Below, one piece after another: positions 35,208 to 45,818 of a DNA stretch of 64,000 nucleotides; the first letter of the stretch is position 1; each line of letters begins with the position of its first letter. The position numbers and the translations under genes were made by a program. This DNA is from Notolepis coatsorum (Eukaryota; Chordata; Actinopteri; Aulopiformes; Paralepididae), in assembly GCA_963971535.1 (NCBI GenBank), contig OZ020592.1, positions 59,469,060-59,533,059 of the forward strand, read 5' to 3'. The notes under the pieces were generated by a model, which saw nothing but the letters and a program-made list of their open reading frames with translations, was not told where the DNA came from and searched no databases.

Positions 35208-35709
35208 TTTTTGCTTTCTTTTTGCACAGGCTCGGCGAGGACTGGGGCTCTGACGATTTCAATACCAATTGGGGAAATGGCTATATGAGCCTTGGTATAG
35301 TATGAATGATAAGAAAATTGTCAATCCCTGTCTGCACCGGTATAAATCTGATAGTGTGGGTGAATTTTAACTCAAGTAGCGAAAAATAGGTTTGGACACA
35401 GAGAAACTTGTTCTTCCAAACGGTGATTGCAGGTGTGTTTGGAAGTGGTGAGAATGTCGGGTACACAGGAAGTTCACCTTAGTGGAACATTGATAGAGAC
35501 AACTGAAGGTTTAGAAGCAATAACGATAGCAAAAGTAGACAATCTGTCTATGTCAATGACTGGAAATATCACAATATAAGTGAAGAAGCCATGGCCAAAG
35601 AGATTCAGGCCTTTACAAAACCTTGTATTTAAGTATAAAAAAGGAGGCTGTTATAGATTGAGAAAAAAAAAAAAAAAAAAAAAAAACAGAAAAGAGAGCA
35701 CGAAGAGCG

Positions 35710-36834
35710 ATGAAAAGAAGTAATGCCAACAATAGCAATAGGCTGACAACCTTTGCAGACACTCCCGTAGAAAGATTGATATCTGAAGTTAATCTGATTG
35801 AGTGGGATGTGATGGAATTTCCTCAGGTGACCAGTACGACAGAGGGACTGGAAATAATGACTTTGATTCCAATACAGGAGGTCTTACAGGAGAGAGAACC
35901 AGAGACAACGGTTTTACTCCAACCAGAACCGAGCCACACTGGGGTGTCCATTGCAGGCGACTGCAGTTTAACCAAGGGACAGAGAAAGAGACTGAGAAGA
36001 GCGGCGTTGTTACAGCAGTCCCACGAAGTCTATTCTGGCCGTACGGCTGGTACAGAGACCAACAGCAGGTATGGAACTATACATGAACAGTTTCTACAGC
36101 CCACCCGTTTCCCATGTCCAGTCGTCCCTCGAGACCAAAGCCGGGATGAGAGGCGTGGGCCGGTGACGAGGAGCCAGCCAGCGGGGGCCAGGGTGGAGGT
36201 AGAGAGGATGACGTGCCTCTCTCCAGAAAGACAAAGAGCATTCACGGAAGCGTCCGAAAGACATGAGACAGTCCGTAGAAAACTGGTGGAGAAGCAGCTG
36301 GCGGTTGACCAAGTCACACGCGAGAAGGAGGTGCTAGAACAAGAGCTGGCGAAACAGACTGCGATCATGAGTGATGTAATTTTGGAAATCATGTTTCGTA
36401 CTGCAGAACAAGGACTCAGTGAACAAGAGAAGTCACCTGCCCTGTTACCTGAACAGGGAGCGGAGCAGCGAGGGAATGATGACAGCCGCAGGGGGGGTGA
36501 GTTTCCAGGCCCCTCCCAACAACAAAAGGCCCAAGGTGTGGCGGCTGGGAAGAACAGGTATGTCCCTCTCTCATCCAGACAACAGAACTGGCAGCCCCAA
36601 GGAGGGAATGGACGACAAAGAGGGGGACCGCTTGGATGGCCGGCATCAACTGAGTGCTGGCAATGTGGAGAAATCGGCCATCTCGCTCGATCATGTGGCA
36701 AAGGGTGGCGGGCTCAGCAAGAGTCCAATAGAAAGCAAGCGTCCATCAGAAAACAGAGTTGCTGGACATGTGGAAAGTTGGGACATTTTCAGAAGGGGTG
36801 TAAAGAGGGTGTGTCTGCAAAGGCCATAGGTTGA
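35710..36834 (+). CDS. gag-like protein with two zinc knuckles
   Basis: 374 codons starting MKRSNANNSNRL. The N-terminal half is polar with no capsid fold that I recognise. Residues about 175-235 are Glu/Lys/Leu-rich and likely coiled coil. Residues about 310-345 hold the first CCHC knuckle, CWQCGEIGHLARSC, and about 355-370 the second, CWTCGKLGHFQKGC, both C-x2-C-x4-H-x4-C as in nucleocapsids. Gag would package the element's RNA. The frame is intact, in keeping with identical LTRs. An A-run at 35667-35687 lies just upstream. It is the only coding sequence of the element, and the stop is followed by no pol frame. Confidence 0.75.
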   Translation: MKRSNANNSNRLTTFADTPVERLISEVNLIEWDVMEFPQVTSTTEGLEIMTLIPIQEVLQEREPETTVLLQPEPSHTGVSIAGDCSLTKGQRKRLRRAALLQQSHEVYSGRTAGTETNSRYGTIHEQFLQPTRFPCPVVPRDQSRDERRGPVTRSQPAGARVEVERMTCLSPERQRAFTEASERHETVRRKLVEKQLAVDQVTREKEVLEQELAKQTAIMSDVILEIMFRTAEQGLSEQEKSPALLPEQGAEQRGNDDSRRGGEFPGPSQQQKAQGVAAGKNRYVPLSSRQQNWQPQGGNGRQRGGPLGWPASTECWQCGEIGHLARSCGKGWRAQQESNRKQASIRKQSCWTCGKLGHFQKGCKEGVSAKAIG

Positions 36835-38975
36835 ATAAGAACGAAGCAGGAATGCACAAGCGAAGCTAATAGTGCTCGGGAAAATAGAGTTATTAATAAG
36901 TTAAAATGGGAAAAAGGACTGATTGGAATAAAAATAGAATAAAAAATATATAGAAGCGTTGGTACATTAGGTTATGAGTGGAAGCGACTAAGATGGATGT
37001 GCAACTAACAGGGAGAGATGAAATGACTGACAGATGCATGAGCCAATCGTACTAACAGTTAATTAATAGACCAATCATGGGTTTTCCTTTTTGCTACAGT
37101 GTGTCTGATCAACTCTTGCTGTGGCAGTGAGGAAAACGTAAGGGAGAAGGGTATGGTGGACGATTTTTGGTATCTCCCACCTGTGCAGCCTGGCCCGGCT
37201 GCACAGATTGGAGAGAGAGAGAAAAATGGTCACCGCAATGGCTCTTGTGGTCATGTGAACTCTGAACCAGACGGTGTCAGAGAAGGGTTAAACAGTTGAT
37301 ATTAGACATAATATTAAACAGAGTTAATAACAAAGGACTATTTTAGTAGTGATTATACATACTTGATCCAAGGGGGGTCAAGGAGACGTAAAAAAAAAAA
37401 AAAAAAAAAATTAAAATTTAATTTCTTTACTTAATTTCTTTTTAATTTTTATTTCTTAGTGATTATGCGGGGGTATTTATGCCTCTAGCTGATAGTTTAA
37501 TTCTGTTGATGGGTGTGTTGCATGAAGGCACTCACGAATTTTTGTTTATGTTTGTTTGCAATTTTCGTTGTTTTTGTTTGACACTATTTTTTTTTAGGAA
37601 CTGACTGGCTGGGAGGGATCTCTCGCCGGTCAGGGATAGCAGGTGGTGGTGACACAGCGGGACTGGTAGGAATGTCTAATATGATGGGCTGGAAACTAAG
37701 GGTGGACGGGAGCTGGTTCATGATTTAGTTTTCCGCTCATTGAGAGTCCAGGAGTAGTATCTGGGGAGTTGTGTCACTTTTTTGGGTTTGGTAAGTGTTG
37801 GGCGAACGTGTTTCTCTGTTTATAGGTAAGCTCTGTAGATTTTGGTCGCCATTGGCCAAATAGTTTGCAAATAGGGTGCAGACATGTGAAATTGATAATT
37901 GGCTTATAGGAGACTCTGCACCGGCTTGTTGAAGGCTGGCGGAGTGTGTGGGATGTGTGTATAAAGGGACTGTGGTTTGTTACCATGCACATAGGTGCTG
38001 TTGGTGGTTGGCCTCGTCTAGAGCTGGCTGTCCGGACCGAGGAGGCTGTCTGGAAACAAGGTATTGATAGTGTAATAAATGGTTATTCCACTTTCAAGGG
38101 TGGAGTGGTGATTGTGTTGAACTTGAGATATTTGATCTAGTAAGATAGTACAGCACAAAAATGAATGAGACAAAGGTGATTTGATTGAATATTAACAATT
38201 GAAGCTGTGGAATATATAGATAACGAATTTGGAAAAAGAGTGTTGTCAAATACAGAACAGTAAAAATGTATCTGTGCGAAAATGAGACCTTCCAATCCAT
38301 TGTGTGTTTGTAAATAACAATCCAAAATGCAAAAAAGGACAGAGGGAAAATCGTTTCCTTCTGTGGAAAATCGGAGCAGTACCAAAAACTGCATACAACA
38401 AAGAAGAGGCTGTGGTTAGCACAAAATACAACAAGAAGAAAACAGTCAAATCGAGGTAGCCGTAAAGACCTCAGGAGGTTTAAACAGGGATAACTGACAG
38501 GGATGAAAGCGAAGAATAATTAAGGCCTCAGTGGTCTTTTCAAGGAGAAGAGATGATTTATGTTTGCTTGTTTGAATCTCCCTAGATGTTTAGAGTGTTA
38601 ATCTTTTGGGTAGGATGTATTAATCTTTTCTTGCAGAGTCAATTACACAAAACAGACACATTGAAGCTAAGTAAACATGGATAAAATAGTCTAAACAAAA
38701 AAGCTGTTATTGAAAGAGTGTTTCCTTGTAAAAACAGGAACAGCTTTCTTAGTCTAGAGTCATAGTAATAACTGATATTGTGTGTGACTGGGGAAGAAGC
38801 CAACGGAAAGAGTGAATGATGATTTTGTAACTGTACAGACGGAAATGGGTTTGGTAGTTCGATTTGTGTAAATTTTGGATTTTTTGAATTTTTTGAAAAT
38901 ATTAGCAAAAATGATAATTATGGTTTAACATGTTTAATTTAGAACATATTGGTGCTATATAGTGGGTTATGAAAC
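36835..38975 (+). other. Non-coding 3' region of the LTR element
   Basis: No RT, RNase H, integrase or env motif was found in any frame. Simple A- and T-rich blocks occur at 37391-37450 and 37590. The longest plus frame (37099-37299) begins at an acceptor-like site but shows no domain. Confidence 0.6.
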
Positions 38976-38990
38976 CCACTAAGGGTGGAT
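38976..38990 (+). other. Polypurine-tract position
   Basis: The 15 bases before the 3' LTR include AAGGGTGGAT, where the plus-strand primer should lie. It is short and interrupted by T, weaker than a classic tract. Confidence 0.4.
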
Positions 38991-40113
38991 TGTCGTATAT
39001 TTATCTAAATAAAACCTGTAAATTAAACAATAGAAATTATGCACATATATGAAATAGCAAAGAACTAGGTTATTTTCTCTTAGAAAAATAGAGACTCACA
39101 GCCATGCCAAATCACCTGTTAGGTTAACCATACATTTGAGTCAACAAGAAGGCTGTTAACTGGCCTCAGTCGAAATGGATCAAAATGACCCATATAAGCA
39201 TTACAGGAAGGATTAAAATCATCTAGCGGTTGATGGAAAAAGCCACAGGAGAACTCAGTCAAAAAGCTAACAGTGCACCCCTTCAGCCTTCACTTAGCAG
39301 TTATAGGAAAGGCCCAGAGTGCCATAAAGATAAAAAAACAGACCAAATGGCAAACAGATGAAACCTCTTTCCCCACACAACAAAGTGGGATGGAGGGCCC
39401 AATACTTAACTTTAAGTCAGGCCTGAAGGCCAGCACTAGAGTTCTGTTTACTGTAGCTAAGCAGTCCAAACAGGCCATTATTTCAATCGGTATGAGGGTC
39501 GCATTCAGGGACACTTGGGTAGATCATTCTAAGAGAAGACTAGTTCCTGTCCCCTCTTTAAGGTCACCTTGTAACGCTGTTTCGCAAGACCCAAATGACT
39601 CACTTAGAGGGGAGACCTTCTAGCCAATAGAAAAGCAGGCTCTCTGGGGTGACGGCACTGGATGGGGCAAGGGTGGGGGGGATTCTCTCTTCTCTATAAA
39701 ACCTACAGGTTGAATGATGGAGAAAGAACCAGAGACGCAGAGAGACAGAGACACGGAGACACCGAGACGCAGAGAGACACGCAGAGAGAACGGAGAAGCA
39801 GAGATGGAGAATCCACCCCACCAGAGTTCGAGAACAGAGCCGAGAAAGAAACCTTCGAGACGAGCTGATTAAGAAATAGAAATAATTGATTGCTGTAAAC
39901 CTGATTGATTAAGCTGTTGGATCTTCCAATAAAGCAACGGTCAGAACCGTTTTCACCCGCAGCGCTGTCTCTGCCTCCACGTGATTTCCAACGGACCACA
40001 TTTGAATGAACTGTTACTTTAACGGGAAATACAACGAGCAGAGTAAGCTATTCCACTATACATTAGAGAACGAGCATATAGCTATAACATAGAATCATTG
40101 AGAAGATACATTA
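38991..40113 (+). repeat. 3' LTR
   Basis: Same 1123 bases as 28596-29718 at an offset of 10395, with no difference noticed on reading. It is followed directly by the CAAC target duplication and the resumed LINE frame. Confidence 0.92.
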
Positions 40114-40505
40114 CAACCTCAAACAAACTGCAAACCTTCATAAACAGATGTTTACGACACATCCTGGGAATCTACTGGCCAAACACCATCACAAACGAAC
40201 AGCTCTGGCAAACCACTCAACAAGAACCACTTGAAACACTAATCAAACGCAGGAAATGGGGCTGGATTGGACACACCCTGAGAAAACCATCCTCCAACAC
40301 AACCAGGCAGGCCTTAACCTGGAACCCACAGGGGAAGAGAAAGCCAGGAAGACCCAGAAACAGCTGGAGAAGGTCTGTCGAGGCGGATCTCAAGGAAAAA
40401 AGAACATCATGGAAGGAGGCAGAGAAAATCGGCCAACACCGAACCAGCTGGAGAGATTTCATGAATGACCTATGCTCCCCAAAGAGCAAAAGGGTTTAAG
40501 TAAGT
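40114..40505 (+). pseudogene. RTE-clade LINE, downstream part (C-terminus)
   Basis: The frame continues from 28595 after one CAAC is removed. It reads SNKLQTFINRCLRHILG, then RRKWGWIGHTLRKP and GKRKPGRPRNSWRRSVEA, and stops at 40497-40499. This Lys/Arg-rich C-terminus with GHTLRKP is characteristic of this RTE-type lineage. The 3' UTR is nearly absent and minisatellite sequence follows at once. Confidence 0.85.
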
Positions 40506-40556
40506 CAAGTGCGGTAGTGAAAGGGTTAACCCTTTGGTATTGTGGCAGTGTAATGG
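40506..40556. repeat. Palindromic minisatellite, array 2
   Basis: 'gtgcggtagtgaaagggtt' followed by AACCCTTTGGTATTGTGGCAG, the same unit as at 26620-26825. It separates the RTE LINE from the inverted-repeat element. Confidence 0.8.
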
Positions 40557-40740
40557 TTCTGTTTCATGCTAGCTGCTGCTCAGCGTCATATTGCATAAAT
40601 CTCGCTTCAGTGGATTTACACTGAATACATTTCAAAATGTACCTTTACATGCCAGCATTCATCTGGCCACACCCCCATCCGCTTACCTACATAAGCGGGG
40701 GTGGGACCACACACTCATCTCCTTCTCAAATTTCATCCAC

Positions 40741-43700
40741 AAGCTACGTGCTGCTCACATGCCATTTGACGTGGAGAAAAATATTTACTCTGAGGAAAGG
40801 AAGAACAAGGAGATACGTTGACATCATATATTTATTTTCTCTCACTATTTTTTCGAGAAAATACGGCGATATTGTCTTCGTCACTGGAGTGTCTGGAAGA
40901 TGATGATCATTCTAAAACCTCCACCGGTTTTTCGTATTAGGGGCTCGCGTCGCTAATATACTCCCCAAACTGCAGTCCTCCTTTGCTGCGCCTGGATGGG
41001 TTCGACCCTCCTGCTATGCAGCTGGACTGTGGAAGTCTGTTGTGAGGGACTTTTGGTTTTCAAGCCTGGGTGAGTAATGTTTGCTTGCGAGCACCACTTG
41101 TCTGTTAGTGCTATGGGGGCTAGCTGACAATGTTTACGAAAACCGGCCCCAGATTAGGGTCCTCTGTTCAGCCTCTTAGGCGACGGCGGAGGATCTTGGT
41201 TTGAAGCCCATTATAGTCAACTAGTGGGCCACGACCAGGAACTGGTGATCCCAGGATTCTCTGGACGAGTGGATGCTTCTCTGGCACCGTGTAGGCCCCA
41301 TCTTTCATATACAAATGAGAGTATACCCTAACGAGGAAATGTGGGCATGGATGTTCGTTATCGGAAGATCCATGTTCAAGTCGGCTGCAACTCAGATGGG
41401 ACTTGTGCTGGCTCCGCCGGATGTCTGGTAAAATCACTGTTGTAAACTGTGTTGACATCTCTTTTTCTCTTCTCTCTTAAAGGTGAGGAGGGTTTCAGAC
41501 GGCGGCCTGTCGGAAGTGTGGCTTGTTATATCGTTTGTGTACAAGTTCAGGTGATAGCTGCTTAGCTTGCGTGCTAGTTGTGGCCTACCTGTTAGCCGCG
41601 CAGCTGTTAGCTGCGGCGTTAGCTCGCTGTGTTTACCAGGCTGGTATACGTTAGCTTGTGGCTATCAGCCGATCGGCTGTTAGCTTAATGCTACACTGTT
41701 GAACGTTCTGAGACTATAACATGCTTTTTTTTCACAGAAAACTACGACGTCATCTTTGACAGAGGATGTTAGTCGAACCTACCGGGAGCCCGGCCGGCGA
41801 GGACTGCGTCAACAAGGAGAACCGTAGCGGCGGGGTGGAGCAGCGACGCTGCCTGTGTCGTCAACACAGGAATGCTGTGTTTACTATCGGTGCCCTGTTA
41901 GCCAGACTGCAGTTCACGTGATCTGCGCTCACGGTAGGAAAGGTCCTGACCAGACCTTAAAACGCGTCTTCTTCCTTCCCTTCTAATGTTTTGTAATAAC
42001 GATGTTTTCCAAAACGGGTGTTGCTGCAATACATTTAGGATACGACTCGAGTTGTGTGTGAATTGTCTTGTCACTGGTATTAGCTGTATATATGTAAAAA
42101 TTATCTGGTTTGTTGTGTTGAGAAACATCATGTGTGTTCATGTACCGTGTACTCACAACTAAGGGGGTTAAATTAACCTATAAAGCTATGCTTAGTGACA
42201 TATGAGTGAAGAATGAATTCTTTTCTCAGCCTGTAATGACAATGAACAGTGTGTTCACATATTAACAGGTTTACCTGTTCAACTGGCCGTATTAAGGGTA
42301 AGGTAGTAGGGGTGTTCCCCCCGGTTCCCTGGGGACTTCCCCACCCTCCTCTCAGACATGTTGTTTACAATATATTGTGTCACTGTGTTGTGGGATACGA
42401 TGTAACCCTTAGCTTGGTTGCTGGGGTTGTGCTAAAACCGATTGAGAAACTATATTCTCCTAAAGAAAAGATTGTTTGGTCACTTTTCGTGTGTGCTTAG
42501 CAAGGCCTGTGGCCAATACTAATCGAGAATTGTGTATTCTCTCATTATGAAAAACGGCGTTCCTCTGTAGAGTGTATTTGCCATTTTTTGTGGTGATAAA
42601 GGGTTGTGTGTGTCTTGTGATCTACAACTGGGTTAGGTTGGCCACAGAAGCACATGTGTAAGTCTGGTACCGGGGCTCTTAAGGGGGCCCTCTCTATTCT
42701 GTGTTTTTTCCTTAGTAAAAATCAGATAGCAGGTTAGCACATGAGCTGTGTGAAGCTGTTAGACACTTCATGTAGCTGACTGTGACTGTGTCATGCTCTT
42801 TTTTTTTTGTCATTACATCGTATCATGGGTGTGGGGTCGTAAAGGGGTGAACTGGTAATCCTTTCCTCCCCTTTTGATGGGCAGGGGTTACAACCTCCTG
42901 TCCTTCAAGGTTCCTGTCACGTTGCTGTTCGGCACGTTACAGGGTAAGAGGGGGGGGGGGGGGGAGTTTCCTGGTCCCACGCCCTGGAATATTGGGCGTG
43001 TGCACCGCAGAAATTCCCCCGCCATAGAGTACGTCACTGTGCGCGTCTCTGTTGGTAAGACTTCCGTGAGCTGTTCAGGTCCATATGATGGATCTGTTTC
43101 AGGGAGTGGTCAGGGCTCCTCCTCACGAAGCTCCTACTCGGGCCTTCTGTGAGTTAGGACTCTCCTTCCCTGTGAGGGAGCCTCCTCAGAGTTCAGAGCC
43201 TCCTCCTCAGATTGTCAAGGTGAGTAGAACTTCAAAAAGGAGTCCTGCTCTATTGTGTGTGTATTCGATTCAATTCGATTATTGAGTGTGTATTGGTTCA
43301 GTGCCAGTCTGTGTTCTTTCTTTTTTGAATAAAAAGAGGAAGGTACATGAAGCACGACGGCTCCGTGTCGTTCTCCCAGGCGACTTGGAGGAACAATGTT
43401 TGGCGTCTTGCTAGACTATCCATTGATGTGTTTGGGTTTCGACGCATACATAGTGCTGGCTCAGGTGTGTTTCTGTGACAGAATCACACAGGGGCTAAGT
43501 GCGCCTTGGTTGCTTGTTAAAACAGCGTTTTTATAGGGCAACTGGGATGGAGTTTTGTCTCTTCCGAGCGCCAGTTTACTAGGTTGTCTCTATGAATTCT
43601 CGTTCATATCTGGGGGATGTTAACGGAATAGATCTGAACATAGGTAGAGGGGTCTCACGCCCTTGGGGTGGGCCACTGAGCACGGTCTAAATGGGGACCG

Positions 43701-43982
43701 TCTGGGTGGCGCCCTCTTTTCATGTTTTAGATCGACACGCATACCTACCCCCTCTCCTGGAGTGGGCATGTCGGCGTGGTTAGGACACAGGACTGGTCTG
43801 GTCACGCTGGTCCAGGTCAGTTAACCCGTTGTCCGCCGGGGATGCAGATCTGCTGTTCTGGTACCCTGAGGGACTTGTGCTTTTTTCGGGGGGAAAAATG
43901 CCAGGTCGGTCCGGGTGTCACAGGGTTAGGCGCTATGGAGACCCTTTGTTGGGTACATATTGTACTCTGCACTATCGTAATG
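40741..43982. other. Interior of the inverted-repeat element
   Basis: No domain recognised. The sequence is less AT-rich than its surroundings. GTAAG/GTGAG donor-like and CTTTTTTTTCACAG acceptor-like sites occur (for example near 41735), and AATAAA lies at 43327-43332, hinting at a transcribed non-coding or decayed gene region. A G-run lies at 42951-42964. Confidence 0.4.
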
Positions 43983-44102
43983 GCTTACAGCCATGCCAAC
44001 CTGTACACGCCCGATCTCGTTCGATCTCGGACGCTACGCAGGTTCGGTCCTGGTTAGTACTTGGTTGGGAGACCGCCTGGGAATACCAAGTGCGGTGTGC
44101 TT
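43983..44102 (+). rRNA. 5S rRNA-like sequence, probable pseudogene or 5S-derived module
   Basis: About 120 bases align end to end with vertebrate 5S rRNA, with roughly a dozen differences. Conserved blocks are CGCCCGATCTCGT, CCTGGTTAGTACTTGG and GGGAGACCGCCTGGGAATAC. The internal Pol III control region is largely kept. The A-box (ACGCTACGCAGG) and intermediate element (TTCGGTCCTGG) carry changes. A short T-run (TCTTTTC) lies about 10 bases downstream. Being single and embedded in a mobile element argues against an ordinary tandem 5S gene. Confidence 0.75.
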
Positions 44103-45289
44103 AGGGCTGGTTCTCTTTTCTTCGCTCCTCTCTCACGCATGGCGAAGAGGGGGCTGTTGGGGTGGTCTTGGACCTCCTCTGGTAACCCTGTGCTTCCCGT
44201 GCCGCCGGGCCCGGTCCGAAGTAAAGTTTCGTTGATACCGTAGGCCTGGGATAACCCTTTTTTGAAAACTGAAACACTTGTACTGCGGTATAGCCAGTGT
44301 ATGCCCGCAGGTGTGTTTTGGAGTTTTTTCTTGAGGGGTTATAGGAACAACCACCGCATCTGGTAATGACAGGGTGGTTGGTTCCCTGGTGTGTTGGAGC
44401 AGAGTCAACTCCCGGGTTACCCGGTTGAGTGTGCCCCTGCACGTTCATGACGTCTGCCAATCATGTCAGCCTTCTCTGCCTCAACCCCTCTGGGTGGTTT
44501 TTTTTAATGGAGGCTTTGTCATGCAACAACGCCAGCATACGCCCCTTCCGCCGGGGGGGGCTGTTTCAGCTGACTCCTTTGGCGCCTGTCTCGTCCGCAG
44601 TGCTCCAGGCTCAGGTTACAGCCTGTTGCCTGGTTTCCCCGGTGCGCTGCCTGCTTCCGTTGGTTAACCTTTTTTGTGTGCTTACGGCCATGCTGACTGC
44701 CTGTTCTGCAGGGTCAGTGTGCCAGGCGGTGTGCTATTGGAGGGAAAGGGCCCGCTCTTGGAGGGGCCTTATCCGAATACGCTGGCGATGTGGGGGGCGG
44801 TGTCACTAAGTGACCACCTGGTGGGGTCTTGATGCCTGGCGTCATTGACCTCTCCGGGCCCCCGTTTTCCAGGGGATCCAGTCCCTTCAGTGGGTCTGGG
44901 TCTTCCTTCGCGCTCCGCTGCTACGGCCTTGCCACGGGGTTGGGTTTGCTCTTGACCCCGTGATTTCTGGGGGCAGTAACGAGGTTGTTCCTTCCGTTCC
45001 TTCCCGGGTGGCATGCGGGTTGTGCGTGTGTTTAGTCGTGGGGTCAAGCCACGGTCTGCTCACCCTGTGCGTTGAGTTGCTTGAGTGCCTCTTCGCACGG
45101 TCGGATCCGTCGCCCTCCCGTGAACCTCCAATAGGGGGGGTATCCTCCATTAGGGAGGGTCGGGGGGGCTCGGTCCTCCCCGGTCTGATGGTTGTGGGGG
45201 GCCTCAGCGGGGTTCATTTGTCGAGCTTCTAGCTCCCGCTCAGCTCCTGCTATGCAATATGACGCTGAGCGGCAGCTAGCATGAAACAG
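44103..45289 (-). other. Conserved segment shared by both copies of the inverted-repeat element
   Basis: About 44456-45289 read in reverse matches 63184-64000 over essentially its whole length, with a few indels. On the minus strand both copies keep an open frame of about 90 codons (45047-44769 and 63421-63693) rich in Arg, Pro and Gly (for example EVNDARHQDPTR). I recognise no family. Conservation between copies reflects common origin and does not by itself show coding. Confidence 0.55.
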
Positions 45290-45585
45290 AACGTTAGGTT
45301 ATGTATATAACCAAGTTCTGTGAATGCTAGTGACGCTCAGCGTGTAGACGCCGCTGCGGCCCTTGATTTTTCATTGTGGTGAAATTTGTTGGGAAGGAGA
45401 TGAGTGTGTGGTCCCACCCCTGCTTATGTAGGTAAGCGGATGGGGGTGTGGCCAGATGAATGCTGGCATGTAAAGGTACATATTGAAATGTATTCAGTGT
45501 AAATCCACTGAAGCGAGATTTATGCAATATGACGCTGAGCGTCACTAGCATTCACAGAACTTGGTTATATACATAACCTAACGTT
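45290..45585. repeat. Terminal unit of the inverted-repeat element with 50-bp inverted ends
   Basis: Begins AACGTTAGGTTATGTATATA and continues through TTCTGTGAATGCTAGTGACG. It ends in the exact complement of that block. The core GGTTATGTATATAACC is nearly palindromic. The equivalent unit in the other copy is 62915-63183. Confidence 0.85.
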
Positions 45586-45599
45586 AACGTCTGTGGTTA

Positions 45600-45690
45600 A
45601 CCATTTGTTGTGTGGCACTGGCAGTGAAAGCTTGACGCAGTGAAAGGGTTAACCCTTTGGTAGTGTGGTAGTGAAAGGGTTAACACATGA
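45600..45690. repeat. Palindromic minisatellite, array 3
   Basis: Contains AGTGAAAGGGTTAACCCTTT followed by GGTAGTGTGGTAGTGAAAGG. Same unit as arrays 1, 2 and 4. Confidence 0.8.
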
Positions 45691-45818
45691 TTAGCTTCAA
45701 TTAAAGGCATAAGCCAACCTTGACATATTGAATTATTTTACATTGACAGGCACCTTTGACATATCAGCTAAAAACAGCTTGTTAACATTTCTCATTTAAT
45801 CCAATGAGAAGGTTAATA

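Larger units (their letters stand above)
29860..35229 (+). other. Possible spliced leader intron of the LTR element
   Basis: A consensus donor ACG|GTGAGT lies at 29859/29860, about 120 bases after the binding site. A strong polypyrimidine tract with CACAG acceptor lies at 35208-35229. Splicing would bring the LTR leader to within 480 bases of the gag start and bypass the many upstream ATGs. A second acceptor-like site (TTTTTGCTACAG) is at about 37099. Inferred from motifs only. Confidence 0.4.
28596..40113 (+). mobile_element. 11.5-kb gag-only LTR retroelement
   Basis: Two 1123-bp direct repeats bound it, with a 4-bp target duplication CAAC (28592-28595 and 40114-40117). Excising the element and one CAAC rejoins the host LINE codon for codon. 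It has a primer-binding-site-like motif, a 6-kb leader with 63-bp tandem repeats, one 374-codon gag-like gene and a 2.1-kb non-coding 3' region. No protease, RT, integrase or env is recognisable, so mobilisation must have used proteins from another element. The LTRs look identical, implying very recent insertion. Whether the parent is a Gypsy-type element or an endogenous retrovirus cannot be told without pol. Confidence 0.9.
40557..45585 (-). mobile_element. Large inverted-repeat element, suspected DIRS-like, non-autonomous
   Basis: The left arm (about 40557-40740) is the inverse of part of the right unit (45290-45585). They share GCTCAGCGTCATATTGCATA, the TTCAGTGGATTTACACTGAA region and the CCACACCCCCATCCGC region. 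The right unit is itself bounded by inverted AACGTTAGGTTATGTATATA ends. Inverted rather than direct ends, a palindromic junction unit and no target duplication recall DIRS elements. No RT, tyrosine recombinase or methyltransferase is recognisable. A second copy begins at 62915 in the opposite orientation. It lies within the minisatellite. Confidence 0.5.

Noticed and set aside
36030..36701. 223-codon minus-strand frame opposite the gag-like gene
   Set aside because: Shadow of the gag frame; the sense strand has zinc knuckles and a sensible start.
28596..40113. Complete endogenous retrovirus
   Set aside because: Looked for RT, integrase and envelope motifs in all frames between gag and the 3' LTR and in the leader and found none, so only a gag-only LTR element is claimed.
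43085..43285. Small Pro/Ser-rich frame with a GTGAG donor-like end in the inverted-repeat element
   Set aside because: Too short and without family resemblance; could be a decayed exon but not supportable.
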